From Ypsolopha sequella (taxonomy: Eukaryota; Arthropoda; Insecta; Lepidoptera; Ypsolophidae): a stretch of 64,000 bases of DNA. Shown one piece after another: positions 50,704 through 62,417 of the stretch (positions are counted from its first letter, which is position 1; every line of letters starts with the position of its first letter). The stretch covers positions 10,061,501 through 10,125,500 of the forward strand of contig OW203985.1 of the NCBI GenBank assembly GCA_934047225.1, written 5' to 3'. Made by a program: the position numbers and the translations under genes. The notes under the pieces were generated by a model. It did not search any database and was not told the origin of the DNA. It was given only the letters and a program-made list of their open reading frames with translations.

Positions 50704-52167
50704 GCTTTACATATGAAATTGCCGGTTTCTATAGAGAAGTTGAAAGAAACTCAATTTTCAGTACTAACATTTTTGCATTTTCTTTAGCAATGACGAATCC
50801 AAGCTTACACTTACTTATTCAGTAGCAAAGGACCCTAAAAGGTGAATGGATACGCCAACTGCAATTTGGACCTGTCTTTGAAGGCCTACTCCTCCCACAC
50901 CACCCGTGTGTAAAAACTTTCATAAAAATATATGATAGGCATAATAGAGTCAAAAATAAATTTTAAGTTTCATAAACTGTTTTTCTATTGTAAGTTTTGA
51001 GAAAAAAAAATCGATAGTCATCGAAAGTTTCACATGATTAACACAGGAATTCTCTTACTCCTTCCAAACGCCTAAAGCGATTTTAAATATTATTTCACCA
51101 AATTATAGGAAATTTTTAGATCTAAAAAATTTAAGTTCAAATTTTTTTTTCTGTCCATGGCGTTAATGTGAAAAGTATTATTTTCTCCTATTTCGCGCTA
51201 GCCAGAGACGCAGTGGTTGTCGTAACAGCCACTTTTCAAGGCACGCTGAAATGAACATTATTTCAATGTCGTTTCCGTTGATATTTGTACCGACACACAT
51301 CGAGTTGCTTATTTAGCGTGGTCATACGCCTTAAAACAAGTGAAGAACGTTGTACTCATTCATGTCGATTCGCCGTAGCACATCTTACCTTACAGGACTA
51401 AACTTAATTTATGCGTTCTGTCCTTGTCTTTTTGATAAAGAAAGAAAAAGACAGGACGCTTAAAATAAGGTTAGTCCTGTCAAATTAGTTACGTTGTGTT
51501 ACGCCGAATCGACACCATTATCTGTTATGTATGACTGAAGCAACCTCCATAGTCGGCACCTAATTTGATCACAATTATTTTTTCGGCGAAGCTGACAATC
51601 CTGCACTGCCTTTGTACTTAGCTCGGCCCCTTTTTGTTTTTTATGGTAGGATATCGTTGGTTTTTGTAAAGTTGTTTTTAAATAGCTCAGGGGCAGAAAG
51701 CTGGCCCCACAATCTTAACCCTAGCTCACTAACCTTAATTTCCAGTAACGTTATCACTAACCATTCGTAAATTTTACGACGGATTAAAACATCAATATTT
51801 ATTAAATCAACTTTATTTATGACACACAACGACTTTAATTAGCAGTCTTAGTTTTCTCTTAATCAAATAACATAATCGGTTTGAGAATTAATTTACATTG
51901 AACAATGATTGCACATAGAGACAATATGCTCCCTGCAAATCGCTTTTTTGCAGCCCTTGCAGAAGTTAGTGGTCATACGACGTTTTTTTGCAGGGACAAT
52001 AACGACGATAACACAATATATCCCGATCTAATGAGCGTGCATCCGCAATGAGTGATTGCGGGTCACTAGCGATGCGAATTAGGAAGGTATAAGGAACGGG
52101 GGGGGGTGGCAAGGGTGGGGATCCTACCAAAACACTAAATGTTCAAGGTACGCGTCGTCATTTTGAC
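50704..52167. other. Non-coding stretch with fragments
   Basis: 50704-50785 repeats 37905-38012. 51385-51530 is the element nested in 32182-32578. 51714-51775 (TTAACCCTAGCTCACTAACC) is inverted at 52162-52193, flanking the SINE. No exon found. Confidence 0.4.
51385..51530. mobile_element. Free-standing copy of the element nested at 32310-32460
   Basis: ACAGGACTAAACTTAATTTA, GTTCTGTCCTTGTC and AATAAGGTTAGTCCTGTCA, closing with ACGCCGAATCGACACCATTA, match the core of the palindromic element at 32182-32578. Confidence 0.7.
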
Positions 52168-52440
52168 GAATGGTTAGTGAGCTAGGGTTAAGAACCAGGT
52201 TCGATTCCCCGGTCGGGCATGCACCAATAAGTTTTCGGAATTTATGTGCATCGTATTTGTTCGTACTTACTACAAGGTGAAGGATAACAGCGTGAGGAAA
52301 CCTGCATGCCCTAAAAAGCGTGTATTTGTGCCCGAAGTACGGCGATAGGGCTCACTGCCCATCACGTTGGGACGTAATAATCGTCAGTGAAACTTGGGTA
52401 TACTGAGTGTGGACTGTGACTTACATTTCACAGTTCTCTA
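52168..52440 (+). mobile_element. tRNA-derived SINE, 3' truncated
   Basis: GGTTCGATTCCCCGGTCGGGCATGCACC is a tRNA box B with continuation, then TTTTCGGAATTTATGTGCAT, CACGTTGGGACGTAATAATC and GGACTGTGACTTACATTTCA. It breaks at CACAGTTC. Confidence 0.78.
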
Positions 52441-53319
52441 GGATGCACCTGATTTAGCCGTCTATGGTTATTAAAAACGGGCGTTAAGTTACCTAGAAGT
52501 GCTTTAGGTTTTATTTAAGTGAGCCAGTCAGTCAGTCAGTGATAAAAATTGTGATTTTTGGACGTGAATATCTCAAGACACTATCACAGATTTTGAAACT
52601 GTGACACTATTAAAGTTTCGTTTATGAAATTTAGGATTATAGGTTATTTAAGTTGGTCCTTTTGAAGGTGCGTGGGTTTACTTTCAGTTTTTACGTTTTA
52701 ATTTAATTGAATCCCTTCAGTCGGTTTTAAAGAATGTTTCATCGCCATGTTCCATAAAAAAACAGAAACATATCTCTACGAACTAATTTAAACAACTCTT
52801 CCGAGTGAAAATAGAATGAGAAAGTCAGTCTAGCGTCACGTAAAAATACTCTCCCCTCGTTTAATTCATATCCTTGAGGTAACCGACCGAATAGAAAGTC
52901 GTCAGCTGCTGCACAATTAGTTGAAATCGGCCCTAATGTTGCAATCTGCTGGATTATTCATTCATGAATTAAGCGTTACGGGTAGTTCCGTTCACAATTC
53001 TCCCACGCTTCCATGAATGGATGGTGCGAGTTCTGCGCACGATTCAAGATTCGAGAAGGGAAGGAAAGAAAGGGGCGCGTCACTTCCGGTGCATGGTGCT
53101 TTGTCGTTCTCGGTCGTATGGCGTTACTTCCGCTGTAGCCGGATACGCATGTTCTCTGTCTGCTTCAATTATTGTTTCCTACTTAATGCTTCCGTTCATT
53201 TACCGAATATGTAAGAAATTTCTTGGGGCTTAGAATAAAGGAAGTCCGCGGAGCGTTTGGATATTTCTTGTTGTCAAAGAGGTAGTATATAGTATATAGA
53301 TTTTGAACTTTAAAGATGG

Positions 53320-53925
53320 TCATCATGACGCGACCAACTAAGATGTCTGATTTAGTTGATACGTAAGCCACAGTAAATAAAAAACAAAAAAAAACGAAAT
53401 GATGTTCGTGTTAGTTACTGCAGTCTTCGTTAGCGCGACAGCTTAATTGTGGGCGTGGCTAAATGTCTTGCTGTTTCATTTCGCTATAAGGTGCACGCTC
53501 CATGAAACATGCGAGGACAATACAATCGTGCCGATTTCGTCGCCGGCGCAAAACTGAGAACTTTTCAGTAGTAACCACAATTTGGCAAGACTGTGAACGT
53601 TTTCAAATAATATCTTTGGTTATTATTAATCTAGATCAAATTTTCGATGTTTGACCCGTATTTATTTTTTGATTTTATCTAAAATAATAAATTCGCATTC
53701 GGCTACACTTTTGGTAAAAAACCGTTAAATTGACGTATTTTAGGGGTTTGTTGTTAAGTATTACTCAAATTTCACGATTTTTAATTCCACTTAAACATAG
53801 ATCTAGATAATGTTAATTGACTCAGCCTAAAATATTATAATAACATTTTATAATTGCACACAATGTGGCAATAGTGTTTATATGGAGGTTTGCGCGTAAT
53901 GAGATGCCTCTTAAGGCGCTTGATC
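53320..53925 (+). repeat. Dispersed repeat family D copy 3
   Basis: GTGGGCGTGGCTAAATGTCT, CGCTATAAGGTGCACGCTCC, AACATGCGAGGACAATACAA and TTTTAGGGGTTTGTTGTTAA match 22870-23395. The best-preserved of the three copies. Confidence 0.8.
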
Positions 53926-54724
53926 CTTTCAAATACTGCCAGATGGTACTTTCTAAAGCCTACTTCTCGTTTACGGCTAGACCAATTGGCTTGAAAAAAA
54001 TATATATGAACCAATAACTCTTTAAAAATATTTGCAACAAATTTTGGTTCCGTACGATTAAAACTTCTATATTAAAAAAAAAAAACTGTATGATGTTTTT
54101 TTGGCTTGAATTCCCTACTCCTCCTAATCTGCTATGACGTTTGGAAATATTTACACGCCAAAAAATTAAGAATTTGTTGAACTTTAAATGCAACATATCT
54201 CAAGTAAATCCAGTAACTTTTTCCATTAAAAATATCAAAATATGTAAGATTTCAAGGTCAAAGGCTAAGAGGTGCTCTGCGCGGGCGCAGGCATCAGTCA
54301 TGCAGTGGCGTTCAGACGGGGAGGCTGTGTCACTTGTTGCCACGTACCACACCCTGGCGTCTGATGACATGTTTGCGAAAATATTTATAAGGATTTTTAT
54401 TTGTGTGCGTTCAGAGAGTACTTTCGGCAATGGACTTAGTTATTTAGAGGATAAATTGTGCTGTGAAGTTCGCGCGTGGACGCTATAATAAACTAGAAGT
54501 TTGACGAGTTAGCAAAGAAATTTTTTAGAAAAATTATAAATATACATATAATGTGATTGAGAAAAATGCCACAAAGACCTAAACCAAGAAAGAAGCGGCT
54601 ACAAAAGCTTTGAAAATACGAGTACATGCAGTAAAGTAAGTAGGTACCTAGCATAACATAATCTACCTACACAATCATTATCCAATAGTAGAGTAGATAT
54701 GAATAATTACTGGTAACAATTATA

Positions 54725-54990
54725 GTAGCTCATGGGTAGAACGCAGGCCTCTCAATTTTGAGATCCACGTTCAAGCCCCGGTTGGGCATGCACCAAGGAG
54801 TTTTTCGGAATTTTTGTGCATAGTATTTACTAATACTTACTACTTGTTGAATGTTTTGTCCCCGAAGTCACCACCAACCACGTTGGGACACACTTATCGT
54901 CGGTGAAACGCGGGTGTACCGAGTGCGGACACACTCGGAACACCTCCAAAACCCCCTCGGGTATTCCTATCGTGACGATATATAATTATT
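54725..54990 (+). mobile_element. tRNA-derived SINE, most complete copy
   Basis: Box A (TAGCTCATGGGTAGAACGC) and box B (GTTCAAGCCCCGG) of an RNA polymerase III promoter are followed by GGGCATGCACCAAGGAGTTT, CACGTTGGGACACACTTATC, a CGAGTGCGGACACACTCG hairpin and CCCCTCGGGTATTCCTATCG, then an AT-rich tail. Confidence 0.82.
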
Positions 54991-55462
54991 ATTATAAACT
55001 ATAAGCAACAATTCACGCAAAAAACGTTGCTCAAAATTTTGTTTTTACTTCTATCCAGCTAAATAAACTACCCAAGTATCAAGGCTCGGACTATGTATAT
55101 GGTTTAGCTCCGCTTCCGACCTGTTTTTTTTTTGGACTGGAGCACTATTTGAAATACTTGTTTTAGTTCATTTCAGAAAAATATGTCCCAGGCAGGCATA
55201 TCAAAGCCGTGGTATTTATACCTGTAATATTATGTAGAAATAGTTGAATAACTAGAATTGTAGGTATAATACATATCATTGATATATTATTTCAGGGGAA
55301 AAAGAGAAGGTCTTTTTTTAAAAAGAGACCACCAGAAACAGAAGGCAAAGAAAACAATCCGACAAAATCTGCAAAAAAGACTAAGTACTGAAAAGTTCAT
55401 TCGGGTAGACCTGGCAATATATTAATTCAAAATAATCTGTGCATGTAACCTGTAATGTCATT

Positions 55463-55820
55463 CCATCCATCCATCAGCCTCGTTCGTCCACTGCTGGACA
55501 TAAGCCTTTCCAGGACTTTGTCATTCCCGGTGGTCATCCTGGAAGAATTGCCCATACTCACACACGCTGGGCAGGCGGGTTGGTGAGCGTGGTGCCGGAA
55601 CCCTCGCACCAGTGACGCCGCTGCCCCTTACCAGTCTGTTCCATATAAGGCCCGGCTATAAGGGATGGATATACCGCCATCCATCGGTTCCAGGTATGGT
55701 GGGCCTCCTGGTTTTTTGCCTGTGAGCTGTCCTCTTACTCTCCCCTGAATTACTTCGAGGGGGTCTCCAAGTAAGATGGTGGTACCTCCACAGTCAAGCC
55801 CGGCATCAGCTCTACCACCT
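55463..55820 (+). mobile_element. 'CCATCCATCAGCCTAGTTCG' short interspersed element, copy 4
   Basis: Full-length copy lying in the intron between duplicated exons A and B. It has the same ends as the other three copies. Confidence 0.88.
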
Positions 55821-55881
55821 ATCAAATATCATTGTCATTGAAATTATGTAATGTCATTGAAATTTAGTAAATATTTAGGGT

Positions 55882-56655
55882 GCCAACAAACGAACATCAC
55901 TTTCAAAACGGTAGCCGTAGACAACGGTAGGTAACTGCATATGTCGAACCATGTTGGCGATAGCCATCGACTACCATCGAACAATGGTAGTGAGCGTCAG
56001 CTATTGGTTGCATTCGACGCGCTGACGCTGCCAAACAGCGCCGACTGCACTTGATTGATGGTATTGTCAGCGTTGTATGGTCGACTGCAACCGACGGCTG
56101 ACGCTAACGTCATTCGGTGGCAATTTATGGTATAGAATAGTAGACTGTCAGAATACAGTCGGGAACACTATCTCATTGAGTAACAAGATGTGACCAACTC
56201 GTAGTGATGTAGAAAAAAAACTACATCAAAATAAACCGGGTTGGCTAGGCGCAACCTAGAGCGTTTTATACAGTCAGCAAAAACAACGCAAATTTTCTGA
56301 TAAGAAAATCACGTCAATAAGAAGCAAGTACTATGTTCGATAAAGCGTATCACAAGGTGCTTAAAAATAAGGTTTGCATGTCCTATGTTGGTACTTATAT
56401 CAGCCTGATTTTATCGAATATCTTTTTATATGAAAAAAAAGCTTTCTTTAGCACCTTTTATACGCTCTGTCGATGATATATACTTGATCATGTGATTTTT
56501 TAATCAATAAAACTGTGCTGCTTTTGCTGACTCCACAAAATTTTCCAGGTTGCGTCAAGCCAACCCTGTTTATTTTGATGTATTTTTTTTTCTACACCAC
56601 TACGAATTGATCACATCTTGTTACTTGATGGCATAGGGTTACCAACTGTCACCCG
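55882..56655. mobile_element. CGTCAGC/GCTGACG-rich repeat inserted between duplicated exons A and B
   Basis: It is rich in short inverted motifs (ACGGTAGCCGT, GACGCGCTGACGC, CAACCGACGGCTGACGC). The motif GACTGCAACCGACG recurs at 57893-58200, where AAAGTGACGCTCGTCTGTT mirrors AACAAACGAACATCACTTT at 55888. It splits the intron that still matches between exons A and B. Confidence 0.5.
56179..56625. mobile_element. 447-bp element with TIRs of about 80 bp
   Basis: AGTAACAAGATGTGACCAAC, then GTAGTGATGTAGAAAAAAAA and AAATAAACCGGGTTGGCT, are mirrored by AGCCAACCCTGTTTATTTTG and TGATCACATCTTGTTACT. It is nested in the 55882-56655 repeat. No coding capacity. Confidence 0.88.
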
Positions 56656-57892
56656 ACAGCCTAGTACGCTAAAAATTATATTACGTATTAAACCATATTC
56701 AGCGTTATTTGTTATGTTTCTCAGAGAAAAGCATCGTCTGGATCACCACAATCTCTAAGCTCATTCATTGCTTCAGAAATGGAAGGCAAAGACAATGATC
56801 CAACAATGTCTGCACAAAAGACTATCGAAGAGTCGATTCCGGTAGGTTTGAGAATTTACGAATCTTTTTTTATAACGTGGTAATATCCTTGAAATTAGGT
56901 AAATATTTAGGAATAATTATTATATTTTAATATTTGTTTGTGAAACTTGAGTATTTTTCTTTAATTGGTTTGCATTATTTCATAATTTATAGTAGGTTAA
57001 AAATTATACTATGTACTTAGGTAAATTCAAACTTATTTATTATGTTTTTCAGAGAAAAATATCGTTTGGACCACCACTATCTCCAGGCTCATTCATTGCA
57101 TTAGAAATGAACGGCAAAGACAATGATCCGACAGCCTCTGAACAAAACACGATTGAAGACTCGATTCTGGTAGATTCATTTTGATTTACAGCAAATGTAT
57201 TACAGAATATAAAACAAGAAAATGAAAACCACAGTACAGAACAAGAAAATGAAAAACAAAGTGCACAACAAAAAAAGGAACAAAAGGAAACACGGAAATT
57301 ACAAAAACGAAAACACACAGAAAATGTATAACAATATATAGAACAAGAAAATGAAGACCGCAGTACGGAACAATGAAATAAACAAAGTACAGAACAAGAA
57401 AATGAAGAACAAACACCACAACAAAAAATTAAACTTATCTCAAGTGAAGAACAAAATAAAAAGTAGAAGACTCATGATCAAGAAAATATATACATATATT
57501 TACCAAATTGAGGATTTACCTGCAGATCAGAGCTTACAAGTGTTAGCGAGGTGAAACTGTGGTACAGATTACGTAACATAATTAAAATTTACAGATTAAA
57601 AAAATATATGTTTTGTTTATTTTACGTGCGAATACAATCTTCATAAAAATAAAATCTATAAGTTGCATCAACATCATTGAAACCGTTTCTGAGTACCCAA
57701 ATATAGTAAATACTATCGGTTTCATTATGAGACCCGCAAATAACCGATACATACCACTCAAGTCTCTAAAAGCACCGAAATCAACAAAAATTGTAACAAA
57801 ATAATATTTTATCATTATTTTTTTTTGTTTCGTCATTATCGTTCAAAAATCATTCAAATATAAAAACAGAAACTTTTTATGAAAAATTGTTT

Positions 57893-58200
57893 GACTGCAA
57901 CCGACGACGGCTGACGCTACCATCATTAGACGGTTACCGCCGACAAGGTTCGACGTCTAAAGTTACCTCAAGCCTCTGGCTTACCATGAGTTTGGCACTC
58001 GATACACGTTAGCGACAGCGTAAAACATTTGTATGAGTTTAGCGGTTCTAGCGGTATACGAGAGGAACCAGAATTTCCAATACATTATATTTTACGCAGT
58101 CGCTAACGTATATCGAGTGCCAAACTCATGGTGGGTCTACTGTTGACGGTTACCAACTGCAAAGTGACGCTCGTCTGTTACCGCTCAAGCCCAAGATTTA
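57893..58200. repeat. Second block of the CGTCAGC-rich repeat
   Basis: GACTGCAACCGACGACGGCT, CGGTTACCGCCGACAAGG, and a nested palindrome, 57980-58140 (CCATGAGTTTGGCACTCGAT / ATCGAGTGCCAAACTCATGG), about 160 bp, itself a miniature element. Confidence 0.6.
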
Positions 58201-58284
58201 TAAAGGTCTGACCCCAATAACAACTTGGTCACTTTCGGGTATTCTCACATAACCGATTTTGATGACATGCTTTGTATGTATTGT

Positions 58285-58445
58285 AGCCGATTTCGAAGGC
58301 TTTAACTTTAGTTATACTGCTGTCAAAACTAAATTTTCATCATTGCAAAATAGTTCATAAGTGTGAAGTACAGAAGCTAAATTACTTTGGAAAAATTTAG
58401 GTCTTGACAGCACTAAAACTAAAGTTAAAGCCTTTAGAATCGGCT
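58285..58445. mobile_element. MITE family A copy 3 (161 bp)
   Basis: AGCCGATTTCGAAGGCTTTA is mirrored by TAAAGCCTTTAGAATCGGCT. Same length and interior as 8719-8879 and 23470-23630. Confidence 0.92.
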
Positions 58446-58678
58446 TTACTGTATTATATATTATAACTGTTGTATACGAGTATGTTTCATATATTTTCGC
58501 GATTTCAGTACTATCACCACTAGTTCGCAATTACTATAACCACTAGTTTGTTTTCAAAACTAGCAAAATATCACCGTGTAGTAATAGGTACAGAATGGTC
58601 ACATCTTTCTGTTACAGCACCACAGCCTATTGAGCTTGAAAAGTTATAGTTATAGGTTTACGCATAAAACAATGCTAC

Positions 58679-59271
58679 AGTGCGCGCCAATCTTTTAGTC
58701 GCCTCTGAAGAGTCTGAAGCTAGCCCCAAGAATCGACGCATTAGCCGTTTTACGGTGTCAGGGGGACGTTACAGGAGCGAGGGCGCGGAGCACACCCGCC
58801 TGCGTGCCGCACCACACCCCCCGCTCGCCGTTCGGTAGGTGTCAACACTATGCGTTAGTGTTAGTGCTACGTCCGTACACTACACATGCGCGCGTTGCAT
58901 GAAAAGTACGTTCGTGGAAAAAATTCTATGATTCGTTAAGTTAATGGTTGAATCTGTTTGTGTTGCCTTTATTTGTTGTTTTGTTGATTTAGTTTGTTAA
59001 AGTTTATTGTTGTTGTTATGCCTCGCGGTCGTTATAGCGTTTTAAGGCGACAATGTAGGAAAATGGTGTTTATATTAATTTGTTTTAATTAAACAGTTAA
59101 GATTGCACTAAAATACCAATATATATTAAATAGGTAGGTACAACAAGTAAACCTTCCCACTTATAGTAAACATTTAATAGTCAACCGTTCATATTATTGT
59201 TTCCTTGACTGTACCTGAGCAAGCTTGCACTCGTAACTCAATCAGAGGCGACTAAAAGATTGGCGCGCACT
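58679..59271. mobile_element. 593-bp DNA element, TIR AGTGCGCGCCAATC, GC-rich core
   Basis: AGTGCGCGCCAATCTTTTAG plus TCGCCTCTGA is mirrored exactly (30 bp) by TCAGAGGCGACTAAAAGATT plus GGCGCGCACT. The core around 58760-58850 is very GC-rich. No transposase. Confidence 0.88.
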
Positions 59272-60289
59272 ATACATAAATTTATTTCTACCTCGCTATG
59301 AGGTGTGAATCATTTCGACGCTAGCGATCTTTGTAGAGGGGCGCGGGGCGTCTGCGCAGAGGCATGCGGGGGGCAGCGCCTGTAACTCCCCGGAGGTGAG
59401 GCCGATTGCTCAAGGCCGTTGGCGTGGGTAATCACCTTAACGTTGGACCCAGAAAAAACTGTGTTTTGATGTTTTTTACAGATAGGCTTGGCAACCTTTC
59501 CGTATTTCACGCTACGTCCAGTATGCCATGAAACCAAATGTCCCGTCGTGAGGACAAGCCCTGTCCCTTATTTCGCGCTGCCTTACACAAAGCGAAGGAC
59601 ATACGAATATGCCAACAAAATTATAGAAAATTAGAAATATCTACAAATTTAGCCATATATAATTCATCTACGTGAACCTGATCTTATGTTTTTTGAAACT
59701 TAGGCATTATTTATAAGAGCTTGCTATCTCTATGTTCTAATGGCGGCGGCGCGGCGCAGCGCGGCGGACGGAAGTAGAACGAGAATGAAGTCGGGAGTTC
59801 ATTCATTGATGTTTCCGCTGCCGCCTCGATGGGTCGAGCAGGCGTGACGTCATCTCGAAGCGATAAAAATACCACAGTTACTGAGTCGCTGAAAAAAAAA
59901 ATGCACTCTATACAAACTTCCAAAAACCGGCAATCAATATTTAAATAAATGTTTTATGAGCCTGGCTATTTTTTGGTGTAGAAATCTCCGTAATAGCCAT
60001 TGCTTGTATTTTCATAGATTTGCAAGAATCGTTACTTTCTCCATTATATGGATCTGATATGGATGCCTCATCATATCATAAAGTATGGGTGGAGAATTGG
60101 ACACCAACTTTTCCTTTGTTTTCCCGGTTCTCTCTCAGCCTATAGTATATTGTACATAGTACAAGGGTGACTGATTGGCTACTAAATGGAAAATTGCTCA
60201 TACGAAGAAAACCGGAGCATAGTGCTGTTTAAAAAAATTATCTAAGTATATTTGAAAAGGTAGCCTTGGAATAATAATAATTGTAAATA
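59272..60289. other. Non-coding stretch with two CpG-rich patches
   Basis: 59335-59420 and 59740-59860 are GC-rich. The second has GCGGCGGCGCGGCGCAGCGC and TGACGTCA (CRE-like) at about 59846 and could be a promoter. No spliced frame can be supported. Confidence 0.35.
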
Positions 60290-60715
60290 TTAAGAGGCTA
60301 TGCGAATTTTATTTTTGTCACTGTCACTCCAAGCGAAAAATCGCGCAGTGCGAAAGGGGCGGATTCTGGGCAAAAGGGAAAAAAGTTGGTTTTATATAAA
60401 AAAAACTAAAATAGCTAGCAAAATTTCAAATATCAAATCTCAATATCAATATTGTTGAAACACACCTAATAAAATATGTTTGAGTTCTGTATATGGTTCC
60501 TATTCGTCAAACGAAGAGAAAAAGTGTGTTTGAAGACCTCATTTCAACAATTATTTCTATCGAGGAACATTTATCCAAACATGTTTTCTAATTTCAAAAC
60601 CCTAGACTATATAGTCAAAATGCATATACCAGAAATTTATTAAAATTTTCATTGTATTTCATGAATTACAGATAAAAGATATACCCGTATTTTTTTCGCA
60701 TATCGCCTTAATGAA
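60290..60715 (+). repeat. Dispersed repeat family H copy 2
   Basis: AGAGGCTATGCGAATTTTAT through ACCCGTATTTTTTTCGCATA matches 46843-47205. This copy keeps the CGAAAAATCGCGCAGTGCGA hairpin that the first has lost. Confidence 0.8.
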
Positions 60716-61206
60716 AGTAGCTAATAAAAAGTTGTACATGTTACTATAGAAGGGTGGAAGTCGGAACATTTTCTACGAGTATGTCAAATTTAATATTAAT
60801 GTCAAATTTATATTTTCTACGAGTATGTCAAATTATGGGCTATTTATTTTCTGAAATTGAACACAAGCGGAATATTTTGTAAACAGGGGATTGTCTTGTT
60901 AAATGGCAGTTTTGTATGTTCTTGAAAAATTGCTTGAGAAAATTGCTTTTGCAAGGCCGTAGGCTGAGCTTCATGCCTGCGATTCTGAAGGCCGAATTTC
61001 GTGCCCGCGAGGACGAAGGGTTTTTGAGGAAATCACTAGGGGGAAGGCCAAGCGTCATCCAAAAAACCCAGGCCGAGGGAGTCGTAAATGGACATTTTGT
61101 CGTTGAAATATTTTACTTCTGACATCTGTCGGCCTCCAGCCTCGCGAGCTCTCCTGAACTGGCTGTTGCTAGACCCATGTGTATGTTTGCACTCTAATGA
61201 ACGGTA
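60716..61206. other. Non-coding stretch with AGGCCGAAGG-type repeat
   Basis: 60950-61160 has GGCCGTAGGCTGAGCTTC, AAGGCCGAATTTCGTGCCCG and TAGACCCATGTGTATG. It resembles sequences inside the hAT-type element (CGAGGCCGAAGGCCGAG at about 35895; TAGACCCATGTT). Confidence 0.45.
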
Positions 61207-62045
61207 TTTTTAGGGTTCCGTAGTACCTAAAAGGTACAAAAGGAACCTTTATGGTGAGACTCCGTTGTCCGTCCGTATGTCACAGCCTCATAACTCATAA
61301 CCTTAGCACCGTTAAAGATAAATACATGAAATTTGGCACAAAAATAGAATTAATTTGCCCACATATCAAATGGCAAAAAATATATTAAAAAATTTAAATT
61401 GTTTAAAATATTTCCAAAACAAAAGTGAGAAAAATAAAAAATATCCTAAAAACACAATATGGGTATCAAATTGTAGATATTAAAAATCTGATTATAAAAA
61501 TATATACTTATAATATATTTACTAGCAATAGTTTCGAGAAATCTTTTAAAAAGAAAACCTTTCCTTTTACAGGAAAACTGTAAGGAATAAAAAAAAGTTG
61601 AGCATAAATGAGAAATATAAAAAAAGAAATAAAAAAAATGTTTTAAAAATATATAATATGGGTATAAAATTGTTGTATTAAAAAGCTGATTGTAAAAATA
61701 TATAGATTGGCTTTATTTAATTGCATCTGAGAAATCCTTGAAAAACCATAAAAAATGTATGTCCCCCCCCTTATCTTCAAAACTGGTGGATCGAAAAATA
61801 TGAAAAAAAACATGGTTATATGTGTTTAATTAATTGCCCTTAAAAAAACTGCTTATGGTTTTAAAACCGATTGCAAGTTAGCAAAGCAAAGGACAAAAAA
61901 AAAAGAAAAATATGTGTTTACGTAAAGATTACAGGAAACGTGAAGCGGTTGAGAAATTTACGAAAAAAAATGAGAAAATTAAATCTATCATCCACAATAT
62001 GGAACCCTAGGTACGCGAGTCTGACTCGCACTTGGCTGGTTTTAT
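61207..62045 (+). repeat. Dispersed 'AGGGTTCCGTA...GACTCGCACTTGGC' repeat, copy 3 (longest)
   Basis: TAGGGTTCCGTAGTACCTAA to GAGTCTGACTCGCACTTGGC, with an AT-rich interior containing several decayed internal repeats (AATATGGGTATCAAATTGT). Confidence 0.78.
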
Positions 62046-62417
62046 TTTACATTGTGACTGATGACGTTTTTAAAGCGAATGCGTCTTTGTTCGCGCCTCA
62101 GATAGATAGGGGGTCTAATTCAGAACTTGTACGTCACTTCCGTGATCGACTTCAGGAAAGAATTCCGCAGATCAAGGCATTTTCGTATTTAGTGCTTGAC
62201 TATAAGAATATATAGACGGGTATATACCGACATGTAATAAAGAAACTGAGACAGGTAGGTAGCAAAATTTACAAAATCCAAAATCTACGAGGGTAAATCA
62301 AAAAGATTTTAGAATCACTATAAAAATACCTGAAAATTCAAACAAAATTTTTTTCTACATAATTTCGTTTATATTCTAACTTTCTTATTCTTTACGAAAA
62401 AAAATCATTTTCAAGAC

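Larger units (their letters stand above)
55296..57465 (+). pseudogene. Unknown gene or pseudogene built from tandemly duplicated exons
   Basis: Three related exons follow one another: A 55296-55404, B 56725-56841, C 57053-57169. B and C are exactly 39 codons each, in the same phase, after TTATGTTTCTCAG and TTATGTTTTTCAG, with donors CCG|GTAGGT and CTG|GTAGAT. Both contain GSFIA/SSFIA, EM(E/N)GKDNDPT and an acidic SI(P/L) end. A is more basic (GKKRRSFFKKRPPETEGKEN) and has an in-frame TGA. After C comes a Gln/Glu-rich tail with repeated EQENE and STEQ, broken by two stops. Flanking intron text is repeated too, so exon and intron were copied together. No known domain; likely disordered. No first exon with ATG was found (the ATG at 54566 stops after 15 codons). 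It may be decaying. Confidence 0.45.

Noticed and set aside
54141..54488. 115-codon frame and the minus frame 54200-54430
   Set aside because: Open on both strands over the same GC-rich 150 bp with AT-rich ends; no recognisable domain.
57049..57419. Minus frames rich in F, V and C (FLVLYFVYF...)
   Set aside because: Antisense of the Gln/Glu repeat tail of the duplicated-exon gene.
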